From Chitinophaga eiseniae (lineage in GTDB: Bacteria > Bacteroidota > Bacteroidia > Chitinophagales > Chitinophagaceae), in contig NZ_FUWZ01000003.1 of NCBI RefSeq assembly GCF_900167135.1, forward strand, positions 620,001 through 684,000: a stretch of DNA of 64,000 bases. The letters run 5' to 3'. Under the pieces are notes generated by a model that did not search any database, was not told where the DNA came from, and saw nothing but the letters and a program-made list of their open reading frames with translations. A program made the translations under genes and the position numbers. Of this stretch, positions 29,077 to 37,732 are shown in pieces; the stretch's first letter is position 1, and each line of letters opens with the position of its first letter.

Positions 29077-29553
29077 TTAGGTCATGGCCTGTGGCTGTTG
29101 GAGCTGCGTAAAAGCATCGTTGTGTGCCTGGCTTTCCTTTTTGCGTTTCTTGTATGCGCGTAAAATTTTCCGGCCATCCGGACCAAAGTCCAGCGCACCA
29201 TTCCGCCACTCGTATATCAACACGGCCAGTAGGATGAGAATAAATACGGATACGCCTGCGAAGCCTACCCATCCCACTTCCTGGTAGGCGATGGCCCAGG
29301 AAATGATCAGCACTGTTTCAATGTCAAAAATGACAAACAGCATCGCAATCAGGTAGAATTGAGAGGGGAAGCGAAGTCGTGCGGAGCCCGTGGAAACGAT
29401 ACCGGATTCATATGCTTCACCGGTAGCACGGTCTTTATGGCGTTGTCCGAGCACATACGACAATGCCAGTATGAGACTTACCAGTATCAATACTATGCCG
29501 CCATATGCTACAAATGGCCAAACAGGGATGGTATCATTAACAGCGCTTTGCAA
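29077..29553 (-). CDS. nuoA: NADH-quinone oxidoreductase subunit A
   Basis: NuoA is a small membrane subunit near the quinone tunnel. The 158-residue protein has three membrane segments (about residues 12-33, 62-85, 92-112) and the conserved loop YESGIVSTGSARLRFPSQFYL (trimmed here) and FDIETVLIISWA, which holds the family Asp/Glu pair. It is the first gene of the 13-gene operon. The C-terminal about 40 residues are polar and Lys-rich, longer than in many homologues. Confidence 0.93.
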   Translation of the reverse strand: MQSAVNDTIPVWPFVAYGGIVLILVSLILALSYVLGQRHKDRATGEAYESGIVSTGSARLRFPSQFYLIAMLFVIFDIETVLIISWAIAYQEVGWVGFAGVSVFILILLAVLIYEWRNGALDFGPDGRKILRAYKKRKKESQAHNDAFTQLQQPQAMT

Positions 29554-29776
29554 GGTGTTCGCCCTCCCGAGCGATTGACTTTAAAGTTCCGTTTATTACC
29601 AATCTTTTGAGTCTGCTTTTAAAGAATTGTGTCTTTATCAAAACCGTTTTGGGGCAGGAAGAAAATATTGTTTCATAGTTAGTTATCATAACGTCAGAAA
29701 CCTCATAACGGTATAGGCTATATGTTAATCTGAAATTACAAACAATCCGGCAAAAAAACAAAATTGTTTTGTCTGA

Positions 29777-30220
29777 TCAGGTGTGCGTTCCTGTAATATA
29801 ACATTCAAGACTGGTGATGATATGGCGCTGATCGTCTATGATAAATTTCACCACGTCTCCAATGGAAATAAGGCCGATCAGTCTTCCCTGCGCGTCGGTA
29901 ACAGGCAGGTGACGGATACGTTTGTCTGTCATCTTCACCATACAGTCTTCGATGGAATCATCTTCTGTGACAGTGATCGGACGCTCTGTCATAATTTCAC
30001 GGATCAGTGTTTCCTTGGAAGCACGACCTTTTAAAATAACTCTGCGGGCATAATCCCGTTCTGAAAAGATCCCCAGGAATCTGTCATCTTCGTCTACTAC
30101 GGTGAGTGCGCCAACATTACGGTCAACCAGCATCTGCAGGGCTTCAAAAACGGTGTTGTCTGGTCGGATAGAGTAAACTGCATGACCCTTGCCCTGCAGG
30201 ATATTGCGTACTTTTCCCAT
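29777..30220 (-). CDS. CBS-pair domain protein
   Basis: The 147-residue protein is made of two CBS motifs: the first around residues 12-70 (SIRPDNTVFEALQMLVDRNV ending FSERDYARRVILKG) and the second around 82-140 (ITVTEDDSIEDCMVKMTDKR ending LISIGDVVKFII). Such stand-alone CBS pairs bind adenosine nucleotides and act as cytoplasmic energy sensors in other bacteria; the partner is not evident here. It is alone on its strand, 223 bp from nuoA, with no visible operon partner. Confidence 0.9.
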   Translation of the reverse strand: MGKVRNILQGKGHAVYSIRPDNTVFEALQMLVDRNVGALTVVDEDDRFLGIFSERDYARRVILKGRASKETLIREIMTERPITVTEDDSIEDCMVKMTDKRIRHLPVTDAQGRLIGLISIGDVVKFIIDDQRHIITSLECYITGTHT

Positions 30221-30394
30221 GGCAAGCCTAATTTAGAAAGTTAGAAAATGTGAAAAACCAAGTTTACCTAAGTTAAGTAATTTAACCGGTAAAATCAAGG
30301 GGGAATTCTAACGGAGCTGTGGTGCCGGGTTACAGCCGAAGGAATGAAATATGCCCGCGTTCCGGGGCGATTTATTCAGTTTGTTTTCATGAAA

Positions 30395-30423
30395 AAGCCC
30401 GGACCATGGAATCGTCCGGGCTT
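30395..30423 (-). terminator. Intrinsic terminator after the GH35 gene
   Basis: AAGCCCGGAC at 30395-30404 pairs with GTCCGGGCTT at 30414-30423, followed on the minus strand by TTTTTC. It lies 22 bp beyond the GH35 stop. Confidence 0.85.
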
Positions 30424-30445
30424 TGAATAACGAAATAGTATATTG

Positions 30446-32254
30446 TTAATACAGTGTTTCCAGCCCTTTTACAGCCGCCGGCTTATCCTGGTGCAGGTCC
30501 ATCACCACAATCTCATTTTCCCCTTTCTTCAGCCAGGAAGCGGGGCAATACAGGCGGTGCTGAGGGCCTATCTCCCAATAACGGCCCAGGTTATGCCCGT
30601 TTACCCAAACAATTCCTTTTTTCCAGGCGGATACGTCGATATACGTATCTCCGGTTTGGGTGAGGGAGAACGAGCCTTTGAAGAACTGCCCGGCCTTGCC
30701 GGTGTTGCCGGAAGAGGCGGTAAGTCCGGCGATGTCCTTTTCTGTCAGCGGCAGCCCGTAAATTTCCCAGTTCATCAGCGTCATACCGTTGAGCGTCACC
30801 CGTTCTGTAATGCCTTTCCGGTCGATGATACCTTCGGCAAAATTGATGCGGCCCATGCCTTCCACCAGCACTTCCAGTATGGGGTTGGCCACGTCCGTTT
30901 TCGGCAGCTCGATGGACTTCTCTCCCAGCCTGCGGTCTATTTTCCCAATATACCGGCCGTTGAGGAACACTGTGGCATAGTCATGGAGGTCCCTGATCAC
31001 GAGTTTTCCGCTTTTATGGCCGATGAGGGTGGTTTTATACAGCATAAAGCCGTAGTCCTGGCCATAAGCCTCAAAAGGACGGGGTTGTACGTCATGTACC
31101 GCCTGGGGAAGATGGTCCCACACGCTGGTAAAGGGCGTCAGGGTCACTTCCGGGAAACTGATCACCGGGACAGGAGCCGGCACAGGGGGTAATTTTTTTC
31201 CCTTCGGGAGATAGGAAGCCAGCAACCGGCGCAAGGCTTCGTATTTGGGGGTGGCCCTTCCCTGCTCGTTGATCGGCGCATCATAATCGTAACTGGTCAC
31301 GTCGGGCTCGTATCCTTTGCCACCGGAATTGGCGCCGGCGGTGTACCCGAAATTGGTACCGCCATGGATCACGTACAGGTTAAAGGAACGTTTGGTGTCC
31401 ATCAGGAATTTCACCTCTTTCACAATACCTTCCGCCCCCGGACGCTGCCAGCCTTCGCCCCAGTGTGTCAGCCAGCCGGGATAAGATTCGCTGCTGAAGG
31501 CCGGTACATCGGGATTTTGTTTTTTAGCCGCTGCGAAATCAGCTTCAGATCCACCGGAATCCAATCCGATAGCGGCGCCTTCCACTGTACCTGCTTCCAG
31601 CATGTAAGCGGTAGGACCGTCAGCCGTATAAAAAGGGATGTCGATGCCATTCCTTACCCACAGGTTTTTTAACGCCTGCAGGTAGTTTTTGTCATTACCA
31701 TAACTGCCGTATTCGTTTTCAATCTGCATCATCACGACAGGGCCGCCCTGCGTTACCAGCAACGGCTTTACTTCTGCTGCCAGGCGTGTCACGTACCTTC
31801 CCACCGCTTCCATATAACGCGGGTCCATACACCGTACTTTGATATCAGGCGTCTGCAGCAGGTACGGCGGCAGCCCGCCGAACTCCCATTCCGCGCACAC
31901 GTACGGACCGGGGCGCAGGATCACCCACATTCCTTCCTGCTGTGCGATACGGATAAATTCGGCAATGTTGTGATTACCGCTGCTGAAATCGAACTGTCCT
32001 TTTTCCGGCTCGTGGTAGTTCCAGAACACATAAGCGGCGATAGTGTTACAGCCCATCGCTTTGGTCATTTTAATGCGATGACGCCAATATTCCTGCGGGA
32101 TACGCGCCGGATGCATCTCTCCGCTGATCATCTGGTACGGTTTGCCGTCCAGGAGAAATTCGGACTTGCTGAGCGCAAAAGTATGTTTTTGTTGTGCAGA
32201 CACAACTTGTCCGATGCAACAGGACAAAGCGAGTGCGAGAATTGTTTTTTTCAT
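30446..32254 (-). CDS. GH35 beta-galactosidase, secreted
   Basis: The 602-residue enzyme has a signal peptide (about residues 1-20, VVSAQ), then a GH35 TIM barrel. The acid/base Glu is in MQIENEYGSYG (Glu 181) and the nucleophile Glu in AFSSESYPGW (Glu 256). RPGPYVCAEWEFGGLP (about 114-129) is the standard family marker. The C-terminal beta-sandwich domains (about 370-600) end in VWVNGHNLGRYW. GH35 enzymes release beta-1,3/1,4-linked galactose from glycans. It is a single-gene unit with its own terminator. Confidence 0.94.
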   Translation of the reverse strand: MKKTILALALSCCIGQVVSAQQKHTFALSKSEFLLDGKPYQMISGEMHPARIPQEYWRHRIKMTKAMGCNTIAAYVFWNYHEPEKGQFDFSSGNHNIAEFIRIAQQEGMWVILRPGPYVCAEWEFGGLPPYLLQTPDIKVRCMDPRYMEAVGRYVTRLAAEVKPLLVTQGGPVVMMQIENEYGSYGNDKNYLQALKNLWVRNGIDIPFYTADGPTAYMLEAGTVEGAAIGLDSGGSEADFAAAKKQNPDVPAFSSESYPGWLTHWGEGWQRPGAEGIVKEVKFLMDTKRSFNLYVIHGGTNFGYTAGANSGGKGYEPDVTSYDYDAPINEQGRATPKYEALRRLLASYLPKGKKLPPVPAPVPVISFPEVTLTPFTSVWDHLPQAVHDVQPRPFEAYGQDYGFMLYKTTLIGHKSGKLVIRDLHDYATVFLNGRYIGKIDRRLGEKSIELPKTDVANPILEVLVEGMGRINFAEGIIDRKGITERVTLNGMTLMNWEIYGLPLTEKDIAGLTASSGNTGKAGQFFKGSFSLTQTGDTYIDVSAWKKGIVWVNGHNLGRYWEIGPQHRLYCPASWLKKGENEIVVMDLHQDKPAAVKGLETLY

Positions 32255-32292
32255 GGTTCACTGTTAAGCGGTTGCAATGTATCCAAAAAAAT

Positions 32293-32326
32293 GAAGACCC
32301 GGACAGATGTTACTGCCAGGGTCTTC
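32293..32326 (-). terminator. Intrinsic terminator after the first GMC gene
   Basis: GAAGACCCGGACA and TGCCAGGGTCTTC form an imperfect stem with a short loop, followed on the minus strand by ATTTTTTT. It lies about 30 bp after the GMC stop at 32355. Confidence 0.75.
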
Positions 32327-32354
32327 ACGGGTATTAATAATAAGATCGTTATTC

Positions 32355-34052
32355 CTAGATGTTTCCTTTCTTCAGTTCGCTCAACGCATGGTCGCAGGCT
32401 CTTGCAGTCAGCGCCATGTAAGTGATAGAGGGGTTTACGCAGGAAGAAGACGCCATACAGGAGCCATCGGTGATGAACACGTTTTTGGCGGCATGTACCT
32501 GGTTGAAACCATTGAGCACGGACGTTTTTGGGTCTTTACCCATTCTGGCGGTGCCCATTTCGTGGATACAGTGGCCCGGAGGTGGTGCGGAGTCATAACC
32601 GTGAACGTTTTTCAGTCCGGCTGCTTCCAGCATTTCTTTGGCGCTCTCCTGCATGTCTTTACGCATGGCTTTTTCGTTCTCCTTGAATTCGCAGTCGATA
32701 TCGAGGGTAGCCAGGCCGTATTTATCTTTTTTCTCTTTGTTGAGTGATACTTTGTTTTCGAAGTAAGGCAGATGCTCGCCCCATGAGCCTATGCCCATGC
32801 TCCATTTGCCGAGGCCTGTCTGTGCTTCCTTCAGTGCCACGCCGATACCGTCGAAGCTTTCGCCTCTGCCTCTGCCGGCGCCGCCCTGGTAGCCGAAGCC
32901 ACGGACGTAGTCTTTCTGCTTCGTATGCTCGTTCACGTTACGGAAGCGGGGAATATAGATACCGTTGGGCCTGCGGCCGGCGCCGTGGTATTGATCTTCG
33001 AAGCCGTCAAATTCACCGCCGGCGCCTACGCCGAAGTGGTGGTCCATCAGGTTGTGGCCCAGCTGTCCGCTGTCGTTGCCAAAACCGTTCGGGAAGCGGT
33101 CGGAAACGGAATTGAGCATGATCCAGGACGTACCCAGTGTAGAGGCATTCAGGAAGATGATATTAGCGTAGTATTCCACGGTTTGCAGGGTATGGGCATC
33201 CATGACCCTTACACCGGTCGCTTTGCTTTTATCTTTATCGTACAGGACTTCCAGTACGATGGAATCCGGGCGCAGGGTGAGGTTGCCGGTGGCGGCAGCG
33301 GCAGGCAGGGTAACGCCGTTGCTGCTGAAATAGCCGGTGAACGGGCATCCGCGGGCGCACATACTGCGGTATTGGCAGGGTCCGCGGTTATTCAGTCCTT
33401 TGGTGAGATGGGCAGCCCGACCGATGGTCATGATGCGGTCGTTGTATTTCTCCTTGATACGGGCGGCGACGTGTTTCTCCAGGCAGTTCATCTCCATGGC
33501 GGGCAGGAAAACGCCGTCGGGCAGTTGCGGTAGTCCTTCCGCCTGTCCGCTTACGCCGATGTATTTCTCTACGTAGCTGTACCAGGGAGCGATGTCTTTA
33601 TAGCGGATCGGCCAGTCGACGCCGTGACCATCTTTGGCGTTGGCTTCAAAATCGAGATCGCTCCAGCGGTATACCTGGCGGCCCCACATGATGGAGCGGC
33701 CACCTACATGGTAGCCACGCAGCCAGTTGAACGGTTTCACCTCGTTGTACGGGTTTTCTTTATCGTTCACCCAAAATTGCTGGGTAGCTTCGTCAAATGC
33801 GTAACACCGGCTCTGGATGGGATGATTTTCCCGCATCTCGTTGCTGGTTTGCAGGTGGTGTTTGAATTCCCAGGGGTCCATGGTGGCGGTGGTATAGTCC
33901 TTGATATGCTCCACGTTACGGCCTCTTTCCAGCACCAGTGTCTTTAAGCCTTTCTCTGTGAGTTCTTTGGCGGCCCAGCCACCGCTGATGCCGGAGCCTA
34001 CCACGATGGCGTCGTAGGTATTTTCCTTTGTCGCTTTTATATTGAGATTCAT
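32355..34052 (-). CDS. GMC family oxidoreductase (FAD), paralogue 1
   Basis: The 565-residue flavoprotein has the FAD dinucleotide motif VVGSGISGGWAAKEL (about residues 16-30) and a GMC C-terminal domain with HEMGTARMG (about 490) and CVNPSITYMALTARA (about 535-550), the latter including the active-site Asn. Near residues 225-236 it has C-x5-C-x3-C (CQYRSMCARGC), which could bind a [3Fe-4S] cluster as in bacterial FAD-glucose dehydrogenases. It probably oxidises a sugar or polyol; by analogy with glucoside 3-dehydrogenases the product may be a 3-keto sugar, which is inference. It is a tandem paralogue of the gene at 34177 but has its own upstream terminator, so it needs its own promoter. Confidence 0.88.
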   Translation of the reverse strand: MNLNIKATKENTYDAIVVGSGISGGWAAKELTEKGLKTLVLERGRNVEHIKDYTTATMDPWEFKHHLQTSNEMRENHPIQSRCYAFDEATQQFWVNDKENPYNEVKPFNWLRGYHVGGRSIMWGRQVYRWSDLDFEANAKDGHGVDWPIRYKDIAPWYSYVEKYIGVSGQAEGLPQLPDGVFLPAMEMNCLEKHVAARIKEKYNDRIMTIGRAAHLTKGLNNRGPCQYRSMCARGCPFTGYFSSNGVTLPAAAATGNLTLRPDSIVLEVLYDKDKSKATGVRVMDAHTLQTVEYYANIIFLNASTLGTSWIMLNSVSDRFPNGFGNDSGQLGHNLMDHHFGVGAGGEFDGFEDQYHGAGRRPNGIYIPRFRNVNEHTKQKDYVRGFGYQGGAGRGRGESFDGIGVALKEAQTGLGKWSMGIGSWGEHLPYFENKVSLNKEKKDKYGLATLDIDCEFKENEKAMRKDMQESAKEMLEAAGLKNVHGYDSAPPPGHCIHEMGTARMGKDPKTSVLNGFNQVHAAKNVFITDGSCMASSSCVNPSITYMALTARACDHALSELKKGNI

Positions 34053-34084
34053 GATAATGTTGGGTGTAGTGAGGATTCAAAAAT

Positions 34085-34116
34085 TGAAATGCAGCGAGTG
34101 ACACCGCTGCATTTCA
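34085..34116 (-). terminator. Intrinsic terminator after the second GMC gene
   Basis: TGAAATGCAGCG pairs with CGCTGCATTTCA around an 8-nt loop, followed on the minus strand by AATTTTTG. It separates the two GMC genes. Confidence 0.8.
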
Positions 34117-34176
34117 GTTTTCCCTAAATTTTACTAAATCAAAAATTAAATGATCAATATGTCGATAATCAAATAA

Positions 34177-35874
34177 TCAGATGTTGCCTTTCTTCAGTTC
34201 TTTCACGGCGTAGTCAACAGCGCGGGCGGTGAGGGCCATGTAAGTGAGAGACGGGTTTACGCAGGCCGCGGAGGTCATGCAGGAGCCGTCTGTTACAAAC
34301 ACGTTTTTCACTGCGTGCATCTGGTTGAAGCCGTTGAGCACGGAAGTTTTCGGATCGCGGCCCATGCGGGCGGTACCCATTTCATGGATGGCCATCCCCG
34401 GATAAGAGCCGTTATCGTATGTTTTCACGTTTTTGAGACCGGCCGCTTCCAGCATTTCGGCAGCGTCGTTCATCATGTCCACGCGCATTTTCTTTTCGTT
34501 TTCCTTGAATTCGGCATCAAATTTCAACACCGGCTGTCCCCATGCGTCTTTCACGGAGGTATCGAGGGTCACCACGTTGTCTTCGTAGGGCAGGCATTCG
34601 CCGAAGCCGCCGAGGCCCATGCTCCATTTGCCTGGTTCGGTCAGCATCTCTTTGAAATCTTTACCCACGCCCATTTCAGCGATGCCACGGCTCCAGCCTC
34701 CACGGCTGGCGCCGCCCTGGTACCCGAAACCGCGGAGGTAGTCGCGTTTATCGCTACCGATGTTGCGGTAACGGGGCACGTAGATACCGTTGGCGCGGCG
34801 ACCGAAGAAGTATTTATCGTCGTAGCCTTCCGCAGTGCCGGAGGCGCCTGTACGGAAGTGGTGGTCCATCAGGTATTTGCCCAGTACGCCACTGTCGTTG
34901 CCGAGTCCGTTCGGGAAACGGGAAGAGGTGGAGTTGAGCATCACGAAGGTGGAACCGAGGGTAGAGCCGTTGATGAAGATGATCTTGGCGTAGTATTCCA
35001 CCATTTCTTTGGTGTGTTTGTCGATCACTCTTACACCGGTGGCTTTGCCTTGTTTTTCGTCGTAGATAACGGAGTTGACGATCGAATCAGGACGAAGCGT
35101 CAGGTTGCCGGTAGCCATGGCGGCCGGCAAGGTAGACGACTGGGTGCTGAAGTAGGCGCCGAACGGACATCCGCGGCTGCACAGGTTACGGAACTGGCAG
35201 CTTTCGCGGCCGGGCAGAGGCTTGGTGATGTTGGCCACGCGGCCCATGGTGATGATACGGCCTTTGTATTTGCTTTCAACGGCCGCTTTCACATCTTTTT
35301 CCACGCAGTTCATTTCCATGGCGGGCATGAACTGGCCGTCGGGCAGCTGGGGCAGCCCTTCTCTCGTGCCGCTGATACCAGCGAATTTCTCCACGTAATC
35401 GTACCAGGGGGCAATATCTTTATAACGGATCGGCCAGTCGACAGCGATACCGTCTTTCAGGTTGGCTTCAAAGTCGATGTCGCTCAGGCGGTAGGACTGA
35501 CGGCCCCACATGATGGATTTGCCGCCTACGATGTCCGGACGGTACCAGTCGAAGCGTTTTACTTCGTTGTACGGACTTTCGGAATCGTTGATCCAGTATT
35601 TTTCGTTGTGTTCGCTATAAGGGTAGTCACGGCTCAGTTTGGGATGGGTTTCCCGCTGGTCTACGGTGATACGGCCCCGGTGGGTAAATTCCCAGGGGTC
35701 TTTGGTCGCCGTTTCGTAGTCCTTCACGTGTTCCAGTTTCTTGCCACGGTCCAGCATCAATACCTTCAGTCCTTTTTCGGAGAGCTCTTTGGCAGCCCAG
35801 CCACCGCTTACACCGGAGCCGATGACGATGGCATCGTAGGTGTTTTGCTCCTGTGCTTTGATATTTAAGTTCAT
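34177..35874 (-). CDS. GMC family oxidoreductase (FAD), paralogue 2
   Basis: This is a second 565-residue GMC flavoprotein with the same start (MNLNIKAQEQNTYDAIVIGSG), the same FAD motif GSGVSGGWAAKEL, the same C-terminal HEMGTARMG and CVNPSLTYMALTARA, and the matching cysteine group C-x5-C-x3-C near residue 235 (CQFRNLCSRGC). The two proteins are clear tandem paralogues, alike in length and motifs but diverged in the substrate-facing middle. The small subunit gene lies 76 bp upstream on the same strand, so this paralogue is the likelier partner. The substrate is unknown. Confidence 0.88.
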   Translation of the reverse strand: MNLNIKAQEQNTYDAIVIGSGVSGGWAAKELSEKGLKVLMLDRGKKLEHVKDYETATKDPWEFTHRGRITVDQRETHPKLSRDYPYSEHNEKYWINDSESPYNEVKRFDWYRPDIVGGKSIMWGRQSYRLSDIDFEANLKDGIAVDWPIRYKDIAPWYDYVEKFAGISGTREGLPQLPDGQFMPAMEMNCVEKDVKAAVESKYKGRIITMGRVANITKPLPGRESCQFRNLCSRGCPFGAYFSTQSSTLPAAMATGNLTLRPDSIVNSVIYDEKQGKATGVRVIDKHTKEMVEYYAKIIFINGSTLGSTFVMLNSTSSRFPNGLGNDSGVLGKYLMDHHFRTGASGTAEGYDDKYFFGRRANGIYVPRYRNIGSDKRDYLRGFGYQGGASRGGWSRGIAEMGVGKDFKEMLTEPGKWSMGLGGFGECLPYEDNVVTLDTSVKDAWGQPVLKFDAEFKENEKKMRVDMMNDAAEMLEAAGLKNVKTYDNGSYPGMAIHEMGTARMGRDPKTSVLNGFNQMHAVKNVFVTDGSCMTSAACVNPSLTYMALTARAVDYAVKELKKGNI

Positions 35875-35950
35875 GGGAAGTCGTTATGGGTTTGAAAAGA
35901 AAGATACAGACCGGCGTATGCCAGCCATTCCGTCTGTCTGCCAGGGCAGC

Positions 35951-36526
35951 CTAAATGGCCCACGCCTTGTCACCTTTTTTGTAGGGGATGCAGCCTTCGT
36001 ACTTACCGGGTACCGGCACATAGCGTAACGCCTGTGTAGCGCCTTCTTTGGAAGTGAAGTAACCCAGCAGGGTCAGCTCTTTCAGGTACTGGAAATAGTG
36101 TGTTGGATCACCTTCTTTCTTGTCTTTTCGTTTGTTGTACTCCACGCGCTCCTTATCGATCCGGGTCAGCAATTCGGTACGTTGCTCAGGGCTGATCTCC
36201 ATGAAGTTCTTTTTGAACTGTTGCTGGCTGGCAGCGTCGATTTTCTTCAGGCCATCGAGGAATACTTCCTGGTCGCTTTTCTTGTAGCAATCGTTCATCA
36301 TCACCACAATGAATTCATCGACCTTGGCGGCTTTAGCACCGGGAGTACTGGTAGTGGGTATAATGGTTTCCGCTATTTCAGCCAGTAACGCTTTCGTTTC
36401 AGGCTTGTGCAAATCATAATTTTTCGGTGCGGAACCGGTGCAGCTTTCTAATGCTGATAACGTGGAAGCGGAAATGGCAGTCCCCAACAAAATCGCCACA
36501 TTCCTGATTGCGTCTCTTCTGTGCAT
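35951..36526 (-). CDS. Gluconate 2-dehydrogenase subunit 3-like protein
   Basis: The 191-residue protein from the ATG at 36526 begins MHRRDAIRNVAILLGTAIS, a twin-arginine-like or lipoprotein-like signal (a Cys follows at about residue 29). The mature part is mostly helical, as in the small chaperone-like subunit (subunit 3) of membrane-bound gluconate and glucoside dehydrogenases, which carries the folded FAD subunit through the Tat system. A longer frame from 36649 adds 41 residues without similarity and is not used. It lies upstream of GMC paralogue 2, consistent with one complex. No cytochrome subunit is nearby. Confidence 0.82.
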   Translation of the reverse strand: MHRRDAIRNVAILLGTAISASTLSALESCTGSAPKNYDLHKPETKALLAEIAETIIPTTSTPGAKAAKVDEFIVVMMNDCYKKSDQEVFLDGLKKIDAASQQQFKKNFMEISPEQRTELLTRIDKERVEYNKRKDKKEGDPTHYFQYLKELTLLGYFTSKEGATQALRYVPVPGKYEGCIPYKKGDKAWAI

Positions 36527-36630
36527 AAAATAGTATATTGATTTGACCTTTGGACAAGTTTCAAAAAAAAAATCTAAAAAACAAATAGAATAATGATGAA
36601 ATACGCGTGATGGACGCAGGATCGTTGAAA

Positions 36631-36676
36631 AAAACGAAGATCCGGGCAATTTATTATATGCCCGGATCTTCGTTTT
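36631..36676 (-). terminator. Intrinsic terminator, perfect 18-bp stem
   Basis: AAAACGAAGATCCGGGCA at 36631-36648 and its exact complement at 36659-36676 flank a 10-nt loop. The minus strand then has a 7-T run (A-run at 36628-36634 on the plus strand), so it ends the L,D-transpeptidase transcript. The T-run overlaps the stem. Confidence 0.85.
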
Positions 36677-36707
36677 ATAGTATCAATGGTCAGGATTGCC
36701 TCCCGGC

Positions 36708-37457
36708 CTACATAATATATTTGCCTCTGTCGTCCACCAGAACTACCGGCAGGCGGTGGTGCCGCTCAAAATAGTCGTATGCTGTTTTCAGCTCCGTCCA
36801 GAACTGTTTGGAAGTGTTGTCTGTCAGGGAGAAGTTGCCCAGGTACTCCATAGACCGGCTATTGCCGAACTTTACGGGGAATACGTGTACGGGGATAAAG
36901 TCCTGCCCTGCATTTTTTGCGTTTACGGCCAGGATGTACACTTCATCGATAAATTCGTTGGTCAGCGGAATACAGCCTACTGTGATACAATCGCCATGGA
37001 TGTAGATTTCTCCACCCGGCTTTTTCGGATCGCTCAGGATGCGGTCGGAAAAGTTAGGGTAGTTGATACCGAGCGACAGGTGATAGTTGCTGTTCGGGTT
37101 GAAATCGTTGATATAATAGAATCCTTCCGGTACCTGACGGTCGCCTTCTTTCCTTTTAGGCCCCATTTTGCCGGACAGGGTACATACCCGGTACGATTTA
37201 AACAGGCGGAACGTATCGGCCACACTATTTTTTACCCATATTTCCATTTCACTGTCCAGCTTGAAAGAACGGACAAAAATGTATTTGGCGGGATAAGTGA
37301 GTCCTTTTTTCTCAAACTCCTTTTTCAGCAATTCTTCTTTTTCCCGGTAAGCCTCCCCTACTTTAGGGAACATTTTCTGGTTATCCAGGAAAGACTGTTG
37401 TGCGGAGAGGGTACCTGCTCCCAACAACAACATAGCCAAAACAACAAGTCTCTTCAT
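36708..37457 (-). CDS. L,D-transpeptidase family protein (YkuD-like)
   Basis: The 249-residue protein has a signal peptide (about residues 1-19, ending LSAQQ) and a YkuD-like catalytic domain with IHGDCITVGCIPLTN (about residues 150-165), where the second Cys is the active-site nucleophile and the His is general base. The layout resembles the periplasmic YafK/ErfK group, which crosslinks peptidoglycan or attaches proteins to it. It is the last gene of a unit with the small membrane protein 26 bp upstream, and a perfect terminator follows. Confidence 0.87.
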   Translation of the reverse strand: MKRLVVLAMLLLGAGTLSAQQSFLDNQKMFPKVGEAYREKEELLKKEFEKKGLTYPAKYIFVRSFKLDSEMEIWVKNSVADTFRLFKSYRVCTLSGKMGPKRKEGDRQVPEGFYYINDFNPNSNYHLSLGINYPNFSDRILSDPKKPGGEIYIHGDCITVGCIPLTNEFIDEVYILAVNAKNAGQDFIPVHVFPVKFGNSRSMEYLGNFSLTDNTSKQFWTELKTAYDYFERHHRLPVVLVDDRGKYIM

Positions 37458-37483
37458 ATCAGATTTTCACAAAATTTTAAGAA

Positions 37484-37672
37484 TTACACCAGATTTATGT
37501 AGGCAAGATAAAACAATAAGAGTGATAAAATGAAATATATCACCAGGCTTACTTTCCTGTTGGCTATCTTCAATATATAGTGCTTGTGCCCCTGATAAAT
37601 CAATATGGCCGTGAATGCCTGAAAAATCCCGCCTAACAGAAACAGTATGCCAAACAGTGTTTGTATGCTCAT
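37484..37672 (-). CDS. Small two-segment membrane protein
   Basis: The 62-residue product has two membrane segments (about residues 5-24 and 41-60) joined by a short basic loop (HKHYILKIANRK). I do not recognise a family. It ends 26 bp before the L,D-transpeptidase start on the same strand, so the two are probably co-transcribed, and a link to the cell envelope is possible. Because it is short, a spurious reading frame cannot be excluded, but the clean two-segment pattern makes it plausible. Confidence 0.6.
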   Translation of the reverse strand: MSIQTLFGILFLLGGIFQAFTAILIYQGHKHYILKIANRKVSLVIYFILSLLLFYLAYINLV

Positions 37673-37732
37673 AAAAAACGAAACAGTTAATAAGAATATT
37701 GTTCCTGTAAAGTTACGCGAATATTGTTATCC

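Noticed and set aside
34315-35868. A 517-codon plus-strand frame over the second GMC gene
   Set aside because: It is antisense of a gene with intact FAD motifs, and its composition is that of a shadow frame.
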